From Cladobotryum mycophilum (taxonomy: Eukaryota > Ascomycota > Sordariomycetes > Hypocreales > Hypocreaceae): a stretch of DNA of 64,000 bases. The notes below the pieces were generated by a model that ran no database searches, was not told where the DNA came from, and was given only the letters and a program-made list of their open reading frames with translations. This document shows positions 24,289 to 36,571 of this stretch, piece by piece (the first letter of the stretch is position 1; every line of letters starts with the position of its first letter). The stretch is taken from assembly GCA_036429605.1 (NCBI GenBank), contig CM071589.1, forward strand, positions 4,836,001 to 4,900,000. The letters run 5' to 3'. The position numbers and the translations under genes were made by a program.

Positions 24289-26807
24289 CTACCAGACAGA
24301 GCTCACAGGTCGAGCAATGACATGCCCTGAGTTTTTCTCCACACATTTGAGTGGAGAGATGACATAGTCCGGACTTCCCCTCGCTGCTTCCGGTTCTTTG
24401 ACTAGCAGCATAGCCTTTGGTGTCTTAGGCTCTTGATAATACGTGACAAGAGAAGATTTCTGTGTTGCAGATGCGTCCTTTACCGCTTCGGTTGCTTTAG
24501 TAGTGCGAAGGTGCTTGTTGTTCAAGGACGATACTGGTCTCGCGGAGCTTGCTGCCGGTCTCGATATTTGTGAATCTGAATTACCGTTTTGGTCGATTTG
24601 CGGGGTGTTCCGACTAGATTGCCTTCTTCCTTTACTCTTCTCATTATTTGCCTTGGCCGAGTCTTGCACGGAATGGGAACGACTTCCTCGTCTGCCTCTC
24701 GCACCAGATTCGTTTCGACTCCTGGTTCCTGACTGGGGAGGAGATCCATGGACAGGGCAATTAGCGGAATGATATTCTTCAATCAAGGTGAACTGCGAAA
24801 GATCAACAGGCTCTGGGTGAGGTGTCTGCCCACTATGTGATGACTTCATTCGCCTTTCCCGTGATTGACGTTGCGAGGACCGCCGCCGGCCTCTGTTCAC
24901 TTCCTCTACACCAAGTCCTTGCGCTGTGTTAGATCGCAACATATCGGATGGCCGGATGGCGCCGCTAGACATTTTTTGATCCGATGTCCGTTCTTTAGAG
25001 AGGCTAGCTTTTTTATGTAGTTGATTTCGAGAGGTTTGTTTCGAAAGTGACGATCCACGGTCAGCTACAGGAGGACGATTCCAGTCAGAGACTGTTGCAG
25101 AGGGCCGGCGGCGCGTTCGACCCTCGGATGCTTCTTTCGCAGCGCGATGCGATAACTCAGGCGGTGCTGTCATCGGTGGAGCAATTTCAGGAACTCGACC
25201 TGGCTGATTGTTCCACACCGACACGTCAGACCGCAGACTATGGTGATCATCGTCCTTCAAAGCTAATGATTCAAATCCATCTCTTTGGCGATTCTGCATG
25301 TCATCTCTGGTTTCCCAAAGAGTCCCGTCGAGAGCTGATATAGGCTGCATCGGAGGTGGCCAGACTTGATGGTTTTCGGAGTTGTTCGAAAATTCAGGAG
25401 GACGAGGAGAATTAGAGAGCTCCAAGTGCCGCAGGGAATTTTCAATCGAGACATTTCCCAGTGTTCCTCCGTAGGAAGTTGGTGAATCCGATTCAAGATA
25501 TCTCTGAAGCATGTACTGGTCATCTGGGATCATCAACTCCGGTCGAGTAGAGCGCGGGGCTGGAACAGGTGCAATCGGAGCCTGGATCACTGGGCTGTCA
25601 GGACGGCCAGTGCCCTGCCCCATGCGAAAGCCCGGGTGATGGTTATATGAACCAGCTAATTGTCGGTTACCTACTTGTGTTTTCGAGGAAGCAGGAGGTG
25701 CAGATGACTGTTTCTCTTGACTTCGTGGCAAATGAGTGCTTTCTGGTGCAATTTTATCCGCCACACCAGCTTCAATATCTGAAAAACCTTCATCTTCGTT
25801 CTCGACTTGAGCCTCCGCTTTTTCCGAGCGATAAACTAGCTTCGCATATGGTGCGACATCGGTATCGACCACGAGCAGTTCCGTTTCGCCACGGCCAAGG
25901 ATGCCATATACCCAAACCTCGCCAGATCGGATGCCGATGACTGCGCTTGTGCCAGCGTATGTAGCTTCATCTTCTCCTCCGCAACGGTTGGCAAAGACAA
26001 CAATGACTTCTTCATTTGATTCTACACGAATGATTGGTTCAAGCCGCGAAGCCCAGTACATGAGAGTATTTGTGTCTGGTTCTTGTGGTGTAGCGTTGAA
26101 GATTCGAGGGTCGTCATTTGTGAGCCATGCCATGGATACAATGACAAGTCGAGCTCCTGTATTTAGGGCATGTTGCGCAAATTCAAACTTATTCCAAGGA
26201 GCTTCAAATTTGTACGGACTTGAACATTGTTAGAGAGTTTGTTCAAACAATACCAAAGCCATAACATGTTGCTTACTTTATATCCATGCAGATGCCAATA
26301 GCTGTTCGGCCAAGACCAGGCAGTCGCCCCTTGTAGAAGCCATGCGATCCTTCCAAAGCCCAAGTCTCGTCGGTATAATAGAGATGAGTCTTTCGATAAT
26401 TGGCAACCGTCTCTCCATCACCGTTGATGACGATGGCTGAGTTGTAGTACTCGGGATCAGTCGGCCAGTTGAGTGTCGGATCCACCTTTTCAGGATAACC
26501 GACAACAACGGTGCAGTCATGCTTGAGAGCCGTCGATCGTGCCCATAGTGAACTGACGCCGGAGTTTGCTTCTTCCAGGAATGGCGATATATGATGAAGA
26601 GACTTGAAGTTGTACCCTACAAAGCTGAGTAAGCGCTGTGTCCATACCGCTGCTGAAGGAAGTTAACTTACCAGAGAATGCCAACTCGGGAAGAACCAAA
26701 AGATCCAAGTCTTCCGGATCAGCTTCGTTCAGTATGGCATCTGCCTTACTGAGGTTGTTCTCGACATCTCCGACTTGCGGCGCGAACTGGAGACAACCGA
26801 TCCGCAT
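24289..26807 (-). CDS. NTA1: Protein N-terminal Asn/Gln amidase Nta1 with ~500-residue disordered extension
   Basis: Nitrilase-superfamily enzyme that deamidates N-terminal Asn/Gln to feed the Arg/N-degron pathway. Exons (minus) are 26807-26672, 26616-26277 and 26218-24289, giving 801 residues. I start at MRIGCLQFAPQVGD; upstream in-frame codons reach only a TTG. The catalytic triad is visible: Glu in LPELAFSG, Lys in NYRKTHLYYTDE, Cys in IGICMDINPYKF (this last motif is rebuilt exactly by the second splice). The amidase domain ends near residue 300. The remaining ~500 residues are Ser/Pro/Gln/Arg-rich, without a recognised domain, and are not found in the 457-residue yeast enzyme. The tail may regulate or localise the enzyme. 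Reading is unbroken. Confidence 0.88.
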
Positions 26808-28120
26808 CCTGTCTGACTGTCCGTCACTGACCCGACCCGCCAAACACTGTCGCCCAATGTCACCGACTCTGACGCCCCTCGCTACCAGGCCACCACCGCG
26901 CGGAACCCACAGTCAGACCGCGGCCGAGACCCAACCTTTCTCTGACGCGGGGAGGGTATTAAGGTTGGCCTTTGGATGGCAAAGAGCGTCGCAGTCTGAT
27001 GGTACGGGACAGCAACGACAAACAGAATCCAAAAATGGGCAAAGCCTTCATCTAAACTTTTTGGATGGAATTCCCAGAATCTTGGGGTGAGAGTTTGGAC
27101 GAGGTGGGGTAAATCCTGGGGCTGCATTCTGAAACGGCACTTGCGAAGGAGGTCACGTTTGTACTTGGTACCTTCTATAATCTACAAGCAGTCATTCTTC
27201 CCCTCTCTTCCTCCTTCATCATCCTTCATATTCACCTCTTTCTTGAAGCTATTGTGACGCATGAATAGACGGCGCATTTCCCTTTCACTCAGTTGACTCT
27301 TTTTGAATATCCCGTCGAAACGGGGCAACTTAACAGCACTTATTGAGGAATGCATACTTCCGAATGTTTAAGGCTGTTGGCTCTAATTTGTCTTGGCCTC
27401 CCCAGTCCGGGTGCATCCTCACTACGCAGCTGATTGGGTACCAGATTGCCCTTCAAGCATGCATTAGCCAATCATAAAGCTCGGTTTACCGCCTGCATCT
27501 GTCTTCTGCATGCCTGCTCTAAGTGGCGTACGTTGTCACGGCAGTCTTAACATTTTCCTCTTTCAATCACCTACAGGGAGTAGTAATAGTACCAAGAGTG
27601 TGGTATCCAATGAGCCTTGCAAATCTCGATTCCCACCTGCAATGACACGGTGTGGCATGGTATTAGTCTTCTCAAGCAGCAGTTGCTCAGATACGAAATT
27701 CACTTCGGACTTACGGAGAATCAGTCCAAGAATGGCCAGATCACAGTGGATGCAGTATCACGAATCGAGGTCTCCCAACAGAGTTGTTGGTGATGTGGTG
27801 TGGCAGCCCAGCCTTGCGTGCTCTCTGCTGACCGCTCAAAACACTTAGCAGCAGCTGGAAAGCGTTGATTGATTGGCCAATACCCCCAAAGTTTGTTGGC
27901 TTAACAACATTGGCATTGTATCCTTCCAACCTTATTCTGTTCTATTGTCTCCAAAAGTTGGCAAGGCTTTCCTCATACCAACACATCCTCCGTTGGGTTG
28001 GGTCCAGCATCGTTTAGATGCTCGGCGCTATTCACATGGTTCCAGCCAAACCACGACTGCCGAGTTCCCTCTGGGCTTCAGAATGGTTAGCGATGTCTAC
28101 AAACACAGATGGCTCTCGGC
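26808..28120. other. Intergenic, NTA1 promoter side
   Basis: About 1.3 kb. The first 150 bp upstream of NTA1 are GC-rich. The rest has scattered short frames without homology that I recognise. Nothing is called. Confidence 0.5.
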
Positions 28121-28855
28121 CTACTTGAAGAGAGTCATGATACCCCCGTCATTCTCTCCCATGTAACCCCAGGAAACGGTAAAGTTGCTCCCCGCACATG
28201 ATTCTTGGGCAAACGGCGCTGTTCTAGGATCACTCTGCACATGGACCAACATGTTGCACCATGCTGAATCATAACCCTCGCTAGCGATGTGGAAACTCAG
28301 CCAGATTCTGTTATTTGGGCGGATCTCTGTTTCGTTCCAATGAGTTACTAATAATCACTTAACCAACACACTTGACTTACTTCTGATGACGTCGCGAAGA
28401 GTCCAGTCCGGGGCATAATCTAGTGACTTTTGCCCGTCGCGTTTCAAGTCCGCGAGCTTATGGGTCGGTTGGGGTGGCCGGGATGAAATCGTAAAGGAGG
28501 TTTCCTGACCCGAATCATCACCCAGGGCGGTTACAACTAGGCCTCCCGCATTAACATCGTATTTGCCACTGATGGTGTAGCTAGTCAGTCCATCACAGTT
28601 CAGATTAGTGAGATCGACTGAGCCTGTGAGCTCGTTTCCTGTTTTCCGAGCTGTGAAATTACAGGACTTTCTGCTACCATGGTCGTCGTGGAATACGAGG
28701 GAGTAATCACAAGCAACATGGCTGCAGCTGTGCTTGATGTACACTGGGGTCCAAAGAATCGAGCTCTCTTGGTCATTCGGTTGAGAGGATGAAGACAGGC
28801 ATTGGACAAGGCTGGTGGCAACCAGCAAGGAAAAGAGGATACCACGCCTCATCAT
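28121..28855 (-). CDS. Small secreted protein, unknown function
   Basis: Exons (minus) are 28855-28381 and 28326-28121, giving 226 residues. The protein starts MMRRGILFSLLVATSLVQC, a clear signal peptide. No transmembrane helix follows. The mature part has paired cysteines (SCSHVACDYS, KSCNF, NLNCDG) and, in exon 2, WCNM and SCAGSNFTVSWGY, with an N-glycosylation site in that last block. The 54-bp intron ends in ACAG and its removal joins RDVIR to IRPNNRIWLS. The second exon ends MTLFK. I do not recognise the family; a secreted wall-associated or effector-like role is possible. It lies between two of the Cys-rich membrane genes but does not share their cysteine pattern. Confidence 0.72.
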
Positions 28856-31822
28856 CAAAAATGCCCTTGGCGGTGAATACGGCAAATTCTAGTGCAAGCT
28901 ACAATCTCTAACTCAATCAGTTATCCATGAGAGTCCTGCTATATAGTTTCACTCAACCTCCTTTCGAGCATTAGAGAAGTTATCTTGTTTCCCGTTTGCG
29001 CAAACAGATGCAAGATCCCCTTGAAACCTGGAGCAATCATGGAGGGGAGATGAAGCAAACTGAGGGATCAGCGGCAGAAAATGGCATGATTCTCGCCCAA
29101 ACTGGCCCCATTGCTGGCAAAGAATGGACGCCGAGATGCGGGAAAGCGATCGATTTCCCGTCCCCGTCTTCGGTTTATTTATTTTTTATGCAGGCAAACT
29201 TCGTGTGACGGAATTCAGAGCAAACAGCTTCCCCATCGAGCGAGAGCCCATCCTACCTAGGCAACTATTGATATTACCCGCTACAGAAAGTATTGATCAT
29301 GTTAGCAGCCACACCGGAAGCTGTCAAGAAAAATCCTACGAGGCCGACTGGGAGGCCAACCCCCTCGGCGAAATTGGCCAGGTCCTCATGATCGCTCGCC
29401 CACATAATCATGAACAAAGAGGGTGGGTCTAGAAAGCAACATCATATCATGGAGGTGCATCGTCGATCCCCTTTCAGTTTGCCTGCCGCTGAGATTACCT
29501 TGAGTCACGCAAAAAATAAAAATAAAAATAAAAAAGCACATCAGATTCGCTACCAACAGCTTAGTTGACCCCTACATTCGCTTGTGATGACCATACGGCT
29601 AGAGAAGAAAAGGGTACTGAGCCCATCTGGAACAGCATACGGAGTAACAAAAAGTTAAAATGGTCAGACACTTGCTATGTGATTGCGTCTCGTCTGGGAG
29701 AGGACAGGCAGACGACTCACGGCGCAACCAGGATCATCCTACCCGTAGGCAGTGCGTGCTTGCTTCGTCCCCACCTCGACTCGCCTACCGTGCCGTCTTG
29801 GAGTGGATCAGTCAAATAGCGGGGCGAGTTGATGATGATGACCAGGTAGTTCAGCCATCCTCATGCGGCCCGTGTGTCCACATGTCGAGGTGCGTCTTCT
29901 TGCTTGGACTCTATCTCGCAGGGGTACCTCCAACCCACCAGCACCACCACCCAAGCTTCGACTAGCATCCTTTTCAGATACGTACGCCGTAGTGTCCGTG
30001 GAAGAGTGTTCAGGTCATTTGGACATGGCAGACCATTAAGAATAGCCGCGGACGGCGCTTATCGGTAGGACCCTAGCGTGAACCCGTTGAGGATCATATT
30101 TTCCAGAATATCGCGGATGAAGATGCGCGGCAATAACAATCTTCAAAGTTGAAGATGCCTTTTTCCCCCTCCCTTTTCGGCAGATGGGATGGACTCTGCT
30201 CAAAGCTGAGTGAGGTGCGGTGTGTGTCCGTGTGGGTGGGTAGTACAAGAGGGGGAGAAGAGAGAAGTGCTGTTGGTCCTACCTTGCTCTTTGACTCTGG
30301 CCCAGCAAACATATTAGTTTATGTTGTTGGTCCTGCCTCACTGTCATCTTCAGCGAGATGGAGCAGAAAACTTGCTTTCGCTCCTTGGGACGGTGGTGGA
30401 GCCAGCAGGACCGGAGTTATCATGTCCTTCTACTCGTTTAGTGATGGTGATGTTGCATTGAGGCGCTAGACTTGCCCATATTAATCCCATCGGCCGTCGT
30501 CCGAGAGAGCGAAGACGCGAAGGAGGGAGGGGAAGGAGAGAAAAGACAATCCATGCCAGGGCCTCAGGCGGAAAAGCTGGCACGAGAATGGTCGACTCAT
30601 CCGCACAGGTAGGGTTGCATTGCCGATTGGCGTTTGTCATGAGCCACTCGACACCCCCTGTCCGTCGTCTTTCCCCCTCCCTTCACTGCAGCAGCAGCCA
30701 GTAAAAGCGCCCTTTTGTTCGCAAAGCGCACGACTCCATTCCGCTTCGCATCTGCCCGCGTTCTGTGCCCTCGTCGATTGGTCCGGTCCCCACGGCCCAG
30801 ATTGCCTGGGCGTCTACAGCCGACCTTGCGCGTTTTTGAGAACCCTTGGATCATGAATCTCTCTAGGGTGGGTGGGCAGTGAGTGGACAGAGCCTGCGCG
30901 CAGGCAGCCCTCCCTCTTTCACTCGGCCGATGGATGAGAGCGAGGAATGTCTTACTATGAGTAGTCCTCTAGCAGGCAGCCTTGTGCTGAAGCTTCTTGG
31001 ACTGCCAAGTTGATCCGTCGGTCATACAGCATAATATGTGTGTGTGCGTCTAGGACATGAATGGGGCGAACTGCTTGTGTGTCTGGTCCATGCCAGTCAC
31101 ATACGGTAGATCATTCTCAGCGCAACCCACCCCTACACTTTTCCCTCCCGCCCCGCAACAAGGCGACCACCACCACCCTCCACCACTCTAATCAAATGGA
31201 AGCCAAAAAGTCATGTATCGACCAACGGCTCTTCTGTATCTAGTAAGTCATATGTAGTCTATGTAATGTACATGTAGGCTGACTCTCTGGCGAGACATGG
31301 TACCCTCCCTCTAATGCTCTAAATGGAGCAGAGAGACATTGATAGTGGCTCGGATGCCTGCCAGCCTACATGCTTTGTTCCATATGCATCCCATCCAACT
31401 GCTGGAACCAACAGCCATTATACATACACACACCATACTTCGCACTCACACTCACAAGTGTGCGTGCCTGCAACTGCGGGTGGCGCTGGCGCCATATAAC
31501 CATTTACCGATCCTGTTCATTCACTGGCAGAGCCTGGGAAGTTTTTAGTTTCCCAAGCTTAATTGCTTTTCCATCTTCTCTGTCACATTCTTTAGATATC
31601 GCCATTCATTCCCCCTCTCATCTACCACAACAGGTTGAGGAGAAGAGCGATGAGACGACAGCAAAAGCGGTAATACCATGTCAAGAACGTCAAGGAGATA
31701 GAGGTTGCCGTCCCTCCATCGACCTCTTTTATTTTATTTTTATTTTTATTTTACTTCTCAACCTTCGCCATCCTCCTTCTTCTCCTCCTCCTTCTTCTTT
31801 CAGGTCTTCTTCATCGCCAATC
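28856..31822. other. 3-kb gene-free region upstream of Cys-rich gene C
   Basis: No frame here has codon structure or similarity that I recognise. It contains an AAAAT repeat (about 29516-29535), a TTTTA repeat (about 31728-31753) and a CT-rich leader from about 31700 to the start at 31823. Long regulatory upstream DNA or an unannotated non-coding transcript could both explain it. Confidence 0.45.
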
Positions 31823-33636
31823 ATGGTTCGCTCAGTGGCGCTGCCTTTACTCCTGGTGGTTATACCTCAAACCGCATCAGCTCTTGAGGTCTCCCCGGGT
31901 TCACCATGTGCCACGCTCTGCCTGGACTCCCCGAGCGGGAACGAATGGAATGCCAGCGCTTCGAATACGTATACCGAAGACATCACATGTCATGACGACG
32001 GTTACTATTCCACTTCCAAGGGCCAAAAGTTTAGGAAATGTCTTGATTGCCTTCAAACAAGCTCCAGGGGGCACGAAGGCGAGACTGATTTAGAGTGGTT
32101 CATATGTAAGATACCAAAAACAAATTTGCTTGATCCGTTACCAAAAGTTTTTGGAGGGTTCGTCGATACTAACAAACGATGCTCAAAAAAAGATAACTTG
32201 CGATATACCGTCAGCACATGTGTATTCTCCAAGCCAAAGCCAGCCATTGAAGGCAACCATGATGCCCCGTGTAACACGGATGCCACATGCGGCCCTTTCA
32301 ACGACCCTCTGACAAGCGACGGGCCCTCGCCAAATGTGACGGCAACATGGGATTACTGCGCTGCTAATGACGGCGAGTTCCTGGGATCGCAACTCCAGCC
32401 TTGTATAAGTTGTCTTCGGGATAGTAAGAATCAGACATACTTGGCCAACTGTGAGATTATTCCCAAACTGATATCCCCCCCCTTTTTTTTGGAACCTCCT
32501 CTCCTAACTCTCATCTTTCTAGTCATGACTGCCCTCGAGGCTGGTTGCATGCAGAGCCCCGACAACGTCACAACCCTGGGTCTCAGCGGAAGCCTCTTCA
32601 CCACCACCCCCATCAACATCACCGATCCCAACGCCTCCCCCGACTCATCACACGGGCACCCTCACCACCACCTCTCCCTCGCCGCCATCATCGGCATCGT
32701 CGTCGCCATCGTCCTCATATTCGCCCTCGCCATCTGCCTGTTCGTCATCCACTGCACCCGCCAAAACGCAGCCTCCAACCCGGAAAACGCCTACTACTAC
32801 GGCGAGGACCCGGACTCCCCCAAGACCCTCGTCGACCCCTGGGGCTACGTCATGTCCCAGCCAAAGCGCTTCATCGGCTTCCACGATAAGAAGGGCAGCG
32901 GCGGCGGCGGTGCCCCCGTGCTGGAGGGCCGGGCGGATGAGACCAACGCAGAGTACTATAACCGCGTGGAAAAGGAAGAAGCCGCTGCCGCCGCCCCCCA
33001 GCCGGGTCGTTTACAATACGCCCACGACCCGAGATTGGCCAACCACGGCCCGGACAATTTAATGCTCACCCACCAGGCATACAAACCCAGCACGCACATA
33101 TCCCGAACAGACGGCAGGGGGAAATCCCCCGCATGCCCTCGCCCATCGCCCCCGTGCGCAAGCAACGTCCCCAGACACCGGATTCCTTCATCGAGCAGGC
33201 ATACCTAAACACAGTCGAAGACGCATCCCGACTCACCAGGCTCGACCCAACCCACCACCACACCCGCCCCCGACAACAAAGCACGTCCTCTCCCACGTCC
33301 GTCTCGCCCACAACCACAATCCGCACAAGCTGGAGCTCCAGGATCCCCTCCGTCATCCCCAAAATCCGCATGTCTAAGAAATACACCCCTCCCATGCTGC
33401 AGCTCCAGCCCACCAGTCCCGGCGAAGCGCCGGGCGAGCGCCAATTACGCATCTCGCCCCCCATCATGCAGTACGATGCGCGCTTTGATGAGAGGTCGCC
33501 GCCGGGTACCGAGACGGCTCAGTTTGAAAAGGACAAGGTCTCGCCCCGGAGAGGCAGCAGAGCCAGCAAAGGCAGCAAGAAGCATGATTCGTACATTGAG
33601 GTGCCCATACGAAACAGCGAGAATGACCTATACTGA
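31823..33636 (+). CDS. Single-pass membrane protein with 12-Cys ectodomain, paralog C (one-base frameshift in the tail)
   Basis: Exons are 31823-32105, 32193-32450 and 32523-33636. The signal peptide starts MVRSVALPLLLVVI. Module 1 opens SPGSPCATLC and closes CLDCLQ; module 2 opens NLRYTVSTCVF and closes CISCLR; an AGCMQSP stalk with several N-glycosylation sites follows. The transmembrane helix contains IIGIVVAIVLIFALAICLFV. Both introns are phase 1, at the same positions as in paralog A. Within the cytoplasmic tail the frame slips at a G5 (33117-33121) or the nearby C5 (33126-33130). One added base carries it on through MPSPIAPVRKQRP to the stop at 33634-33636, giving 551 residues; without it the frame ends at 33208. 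Encoded on the opposite strand to A and B. Confidence 0.82.
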
Positions 33637-33906
33637 TTATGGTGTGACAATTTGCTGGTTGCGAAATGTATGAGGGATGGAATGTTAGCATTGAATGTAC
33701 ATATTTTGGGTATTATTGTTCAAACAGGACGGTAGGCGTAAACGGACGGTTTTGGTAAAGATATCCTTGGCCATAGATGGCGGTCGGTCATTTACAATAC
33801 GGAATACCAAGCAAGGCGTCACGGTTAGCAATAGGTTAATTATAGCAAGTCCAATTCATTTTCTCATAAAAATATGTTCAATTGCGGTGCTCTAGTGCTA
33901 TGTACT

Positions 33907-35048
33907 TCAACCCAGGCGTTGACCCGGTCCCCTTGTTCTCCATGAATCCGGCAAGGGACCTGAAGAAGTGCCACTGGTGCGAGCAGACGGCTGGGCTCCA
34001 AAGCCAGCTCTCTGAGGACCCCCGGACTCGCCTACCAGGGTAGAGACAATAGTAGGCGTTTCAAGAAAATTCCTACCACCACCAATCTGTGGCCAGACCT
34101 TGGTCAAGAACAGGTACAGATGCGCAGCAACCAATCCGTGGAGTTGCTGTATCATGGACATGACGCCACCAGGGAAGAAGAGATTAATCGCAATCATGGC
34201 ATAGGGCACAAGCTGGGACGGAATGGTGATGAACATGTAGTTTGTCTGTCCTCCCGCCTGCTCTTGGGTGGCAGTGTAACACATGGCGAGAATGAGCGCC
34301 TGGGTCAGCGTCGAGAACCCGAAACCGGTCAACTGACTGAGTCCCTGAAGCTCAGGTCAGCCTCAATCAATCACGCCGAGACGAGACAAAAATGAGATAT
34401 TTTAGGAGGAAAATGTAGGGAGCATCTAAAACGACTCGATGATATTGAGTATCACACGGGCCATTCATTAAGACATCCCACCATGCCTACACCGCAGGCC
34501 AGTCCTTGCGAAATGGACCGACCCGAAGTGCAGGGGTACTCTTCCTCGTTTTCAGGAACCGTGATAGCAGTAGAAGCATTCTGCTATCCGGGCAGTATAA
34601 GAGGTGCAGTGCAATCAAGACAAACAAGATGGGAATGAAAAAAAGGCGACGAGCAAAGACCTACCAGAATAGTTCCGCAGACGAAAATCAGATACCAGGC
34701 AAAGTCTGCCCGCTTGGAAAGCCGAGGATGGCCCTTTTCCAGCTGGCTCATATAGTTATATATGAGGTACGTATCGAACAGCATACCCAGTTGAGGGCCT
34801 GTGATCATGAAACACGTTACGAATCGCCATATCTGTGGTGGCAGTCTGTTTATGAAGAATGAACTGTAAACGAAGTAATAGCCTGGGATGAGTTTAAAGT
34901 GGATGCCAACGGAGAGGGCAAAGGTAGCAGTGGCAAAGGTTCTAAAGACAATGTTAGCTAAAGTAATGGCAGCGAGTGTGAGCGTAATGTGAGCTTACCT
35001 AGCAATTGGAGGCAGTTGCCAGTATCGGTCCAGAGAAAGCTCTGCCAT
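33907..35048 (-). CDS. DER1: Derlin (Der1/Dfm1 family), ER-associated degradation, with C-terminal SHP-box-like motif
   Basis: ER membrane rhomboid pseudoprotease that helps retrotranslocate misfolded proteins. Exons (minus) are 35048-34999, 34941-34665 and 34344-33907, giving 254 residues. Family blocks are clear: start MAELSLDRYWQLPPIAR, then YFVYSSFFINRLPPQIWRF, LTQALILAMCYTAT and LHGLVAAHLYLFL. Hydrophobic segments are spaced for several membrane passes. The protein ends GPGQRLG, which resembles the SHP box that binds Cdc48/p97 and is seen in Dfm1 and animal derlins. Intron 2 is 320 bp, long for this genome, and contains an open in-frame stretch (see findings). The assignment to Der1 rather than Dfm1 is not certain. 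Confidence 0.87.
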
Positions 35049-36025
35049 GGTGAACAACTTTGCTCAAATGCAGGCCAAGACCCAGGTCTAGATGCGGGTG
35101 CAGATGCAGGAGAAGAAAAGGACACGGGAGATCCAAGTGGAAGCTCGGTGGCTTATAAACAGCTAGACGTGGTAGCACCAGGCAACAAATGTGTACGTAG
35201 TCATTGCTGATGCTATCGTGTCATCTTCGGCTTTTGCTGTTGAGGAAAGAAAGAAAGAATTTGTCAACAAGGCTGGTCGAAGAGTTTTTGTCATTGGTCC
35301 GACCCCATCTGCATCGCATAAATGCATATGCATTATGCTGACTAATCAAGACTTGGCAGGGCAGCAAACGCATGACTGTCGCAAAAGAGCAGAGAAAGCC
35401 AGCATTGAGCAAGCAAAAATATAACTAGTCCTCAAGTTGTCATATCTGATATTATCAGATGAGAATTTTAAAGCACGCTAGACATACTGCTTGTTTGGGC
35501 GAATTTCAATCCAAGAATCAGGACAATGCTGTGAAGCTCTTGAGCCTGTAATCATGAACTCAGCTTCTTCTATAGTAGACGGATGATAGGTAGCTCCTAC
35601 AGTCATCAAATGCTACAGAATGCGTTCAATGAGTACTACACGCGTAAAAAATATCTTAACCAAGCCCGCAGAAAGTCTGCAATGCGACGGGAGCCAACAT
35701 CTCCAGCCATTATTACAGTAAAGTGAACAGTAATCTAAAGGGGTTGCTGTGGGTTTACTCAATCTCTAGGCTACCCGGGAGCTTCTTATTTATGACGTAC
35801 GATATTCATTCAGCAGCTTCACTTCTGCAGTTTAACCTACTTCCATTGTTCCTTTTTCTTTTCTTTTCTCATTGGAACCTTTTACCCTCTTAAAGTCATC
35901 GTTACTACTTATATACAAGTACAGTAAAAGCTGTGAACAGAGTTTACCAATTTTCCAGAGTTCGGCTTTCGGCATCTCATACATCAGCTAGTTCAACACC
36001 GAGAAGCGCAATCACAAAAAAAATC
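35049..36025. promoter_or_regulatory. Divergent upstream region of the derlin and a small protein gene
   Basis: A 977-bp AT-rich interval between two divergent starts. One MluI-box sequence (ACGCGT) occurs at about 35639-35644. CT-rich DNA precedes the start at 36026. No other gene is seen. Confidence 0.45.
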
Positions 36026-36404
36026 ATGTCATCCCACGACCCATTGAAAAGTGATGAAGCTCGAGATGCTGGCTGGGAAGCTGGTAAGGGAGGTCTCGTT
36101 GGAGCAGCCAAATGGGGGATTGCAGCAGCTATCCTGGGCGTAGCCGGACACTACTGGTCGCCGGTGTATCGCAAGACTACGGTTCAATTCAAAGTGTAGG
36201 AACTCTATTCCCTGGCATTGAATCTCACAGAAACTTATAGATTGCAGTTACGTTCAGTTATCAGCCATGGTTCTGGGAGGTATGATTGTGGCCGATTCGC
36301 GACTGAGGCAGTACGAGGCCCAGGTGCGAACTCAGAAACGCTGGCTGAGAGAAAAGGCAAAGTGGGAGAGGTACGAGGCGGAATTGAGGGACAATGAAAA
36401 ATGA
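36026..36404 (+). CDS. Small membrane-associated protein, 108 residues, function unassigned
   Basis: Two exons, 36026-36195 and 36248-36404, total 327 nt. The protein starts MSSHDPLKSDEARDAGW. There is a hydrophobic stretch (WGIAAAILGVAGHYWSPVYR) and a second one after the splice (YVQLSAMVLGGMIVADSRLR), then a charged helix rich in Arg, Lys, Glu and Trp. Both halves join in frame and the composition is even across the splice, so the gene looks real. Two short hydrophobic hairpins with a basic linker are typical of small mitochondrial inner-membrane proteins such as HIG1 types, but I cannot assign the family. It converges on RFC4 with 167 bp between stops. Confidence 0.75.
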
Positions 36405-36571
36405 TGGAAGAGATATCCAATGCTTTTTTACACCATGGATTCATCAATGCTAATTTGGAATCATGTCCCCTAACCATATGATACCCGACATCTCAGTGTA
36501 TAGTACCTCTCAACTCCGACGCCGAAAAAAATGAAGCCGTTGTATTAATCCCGGAATTATTGTCTAAGCCT

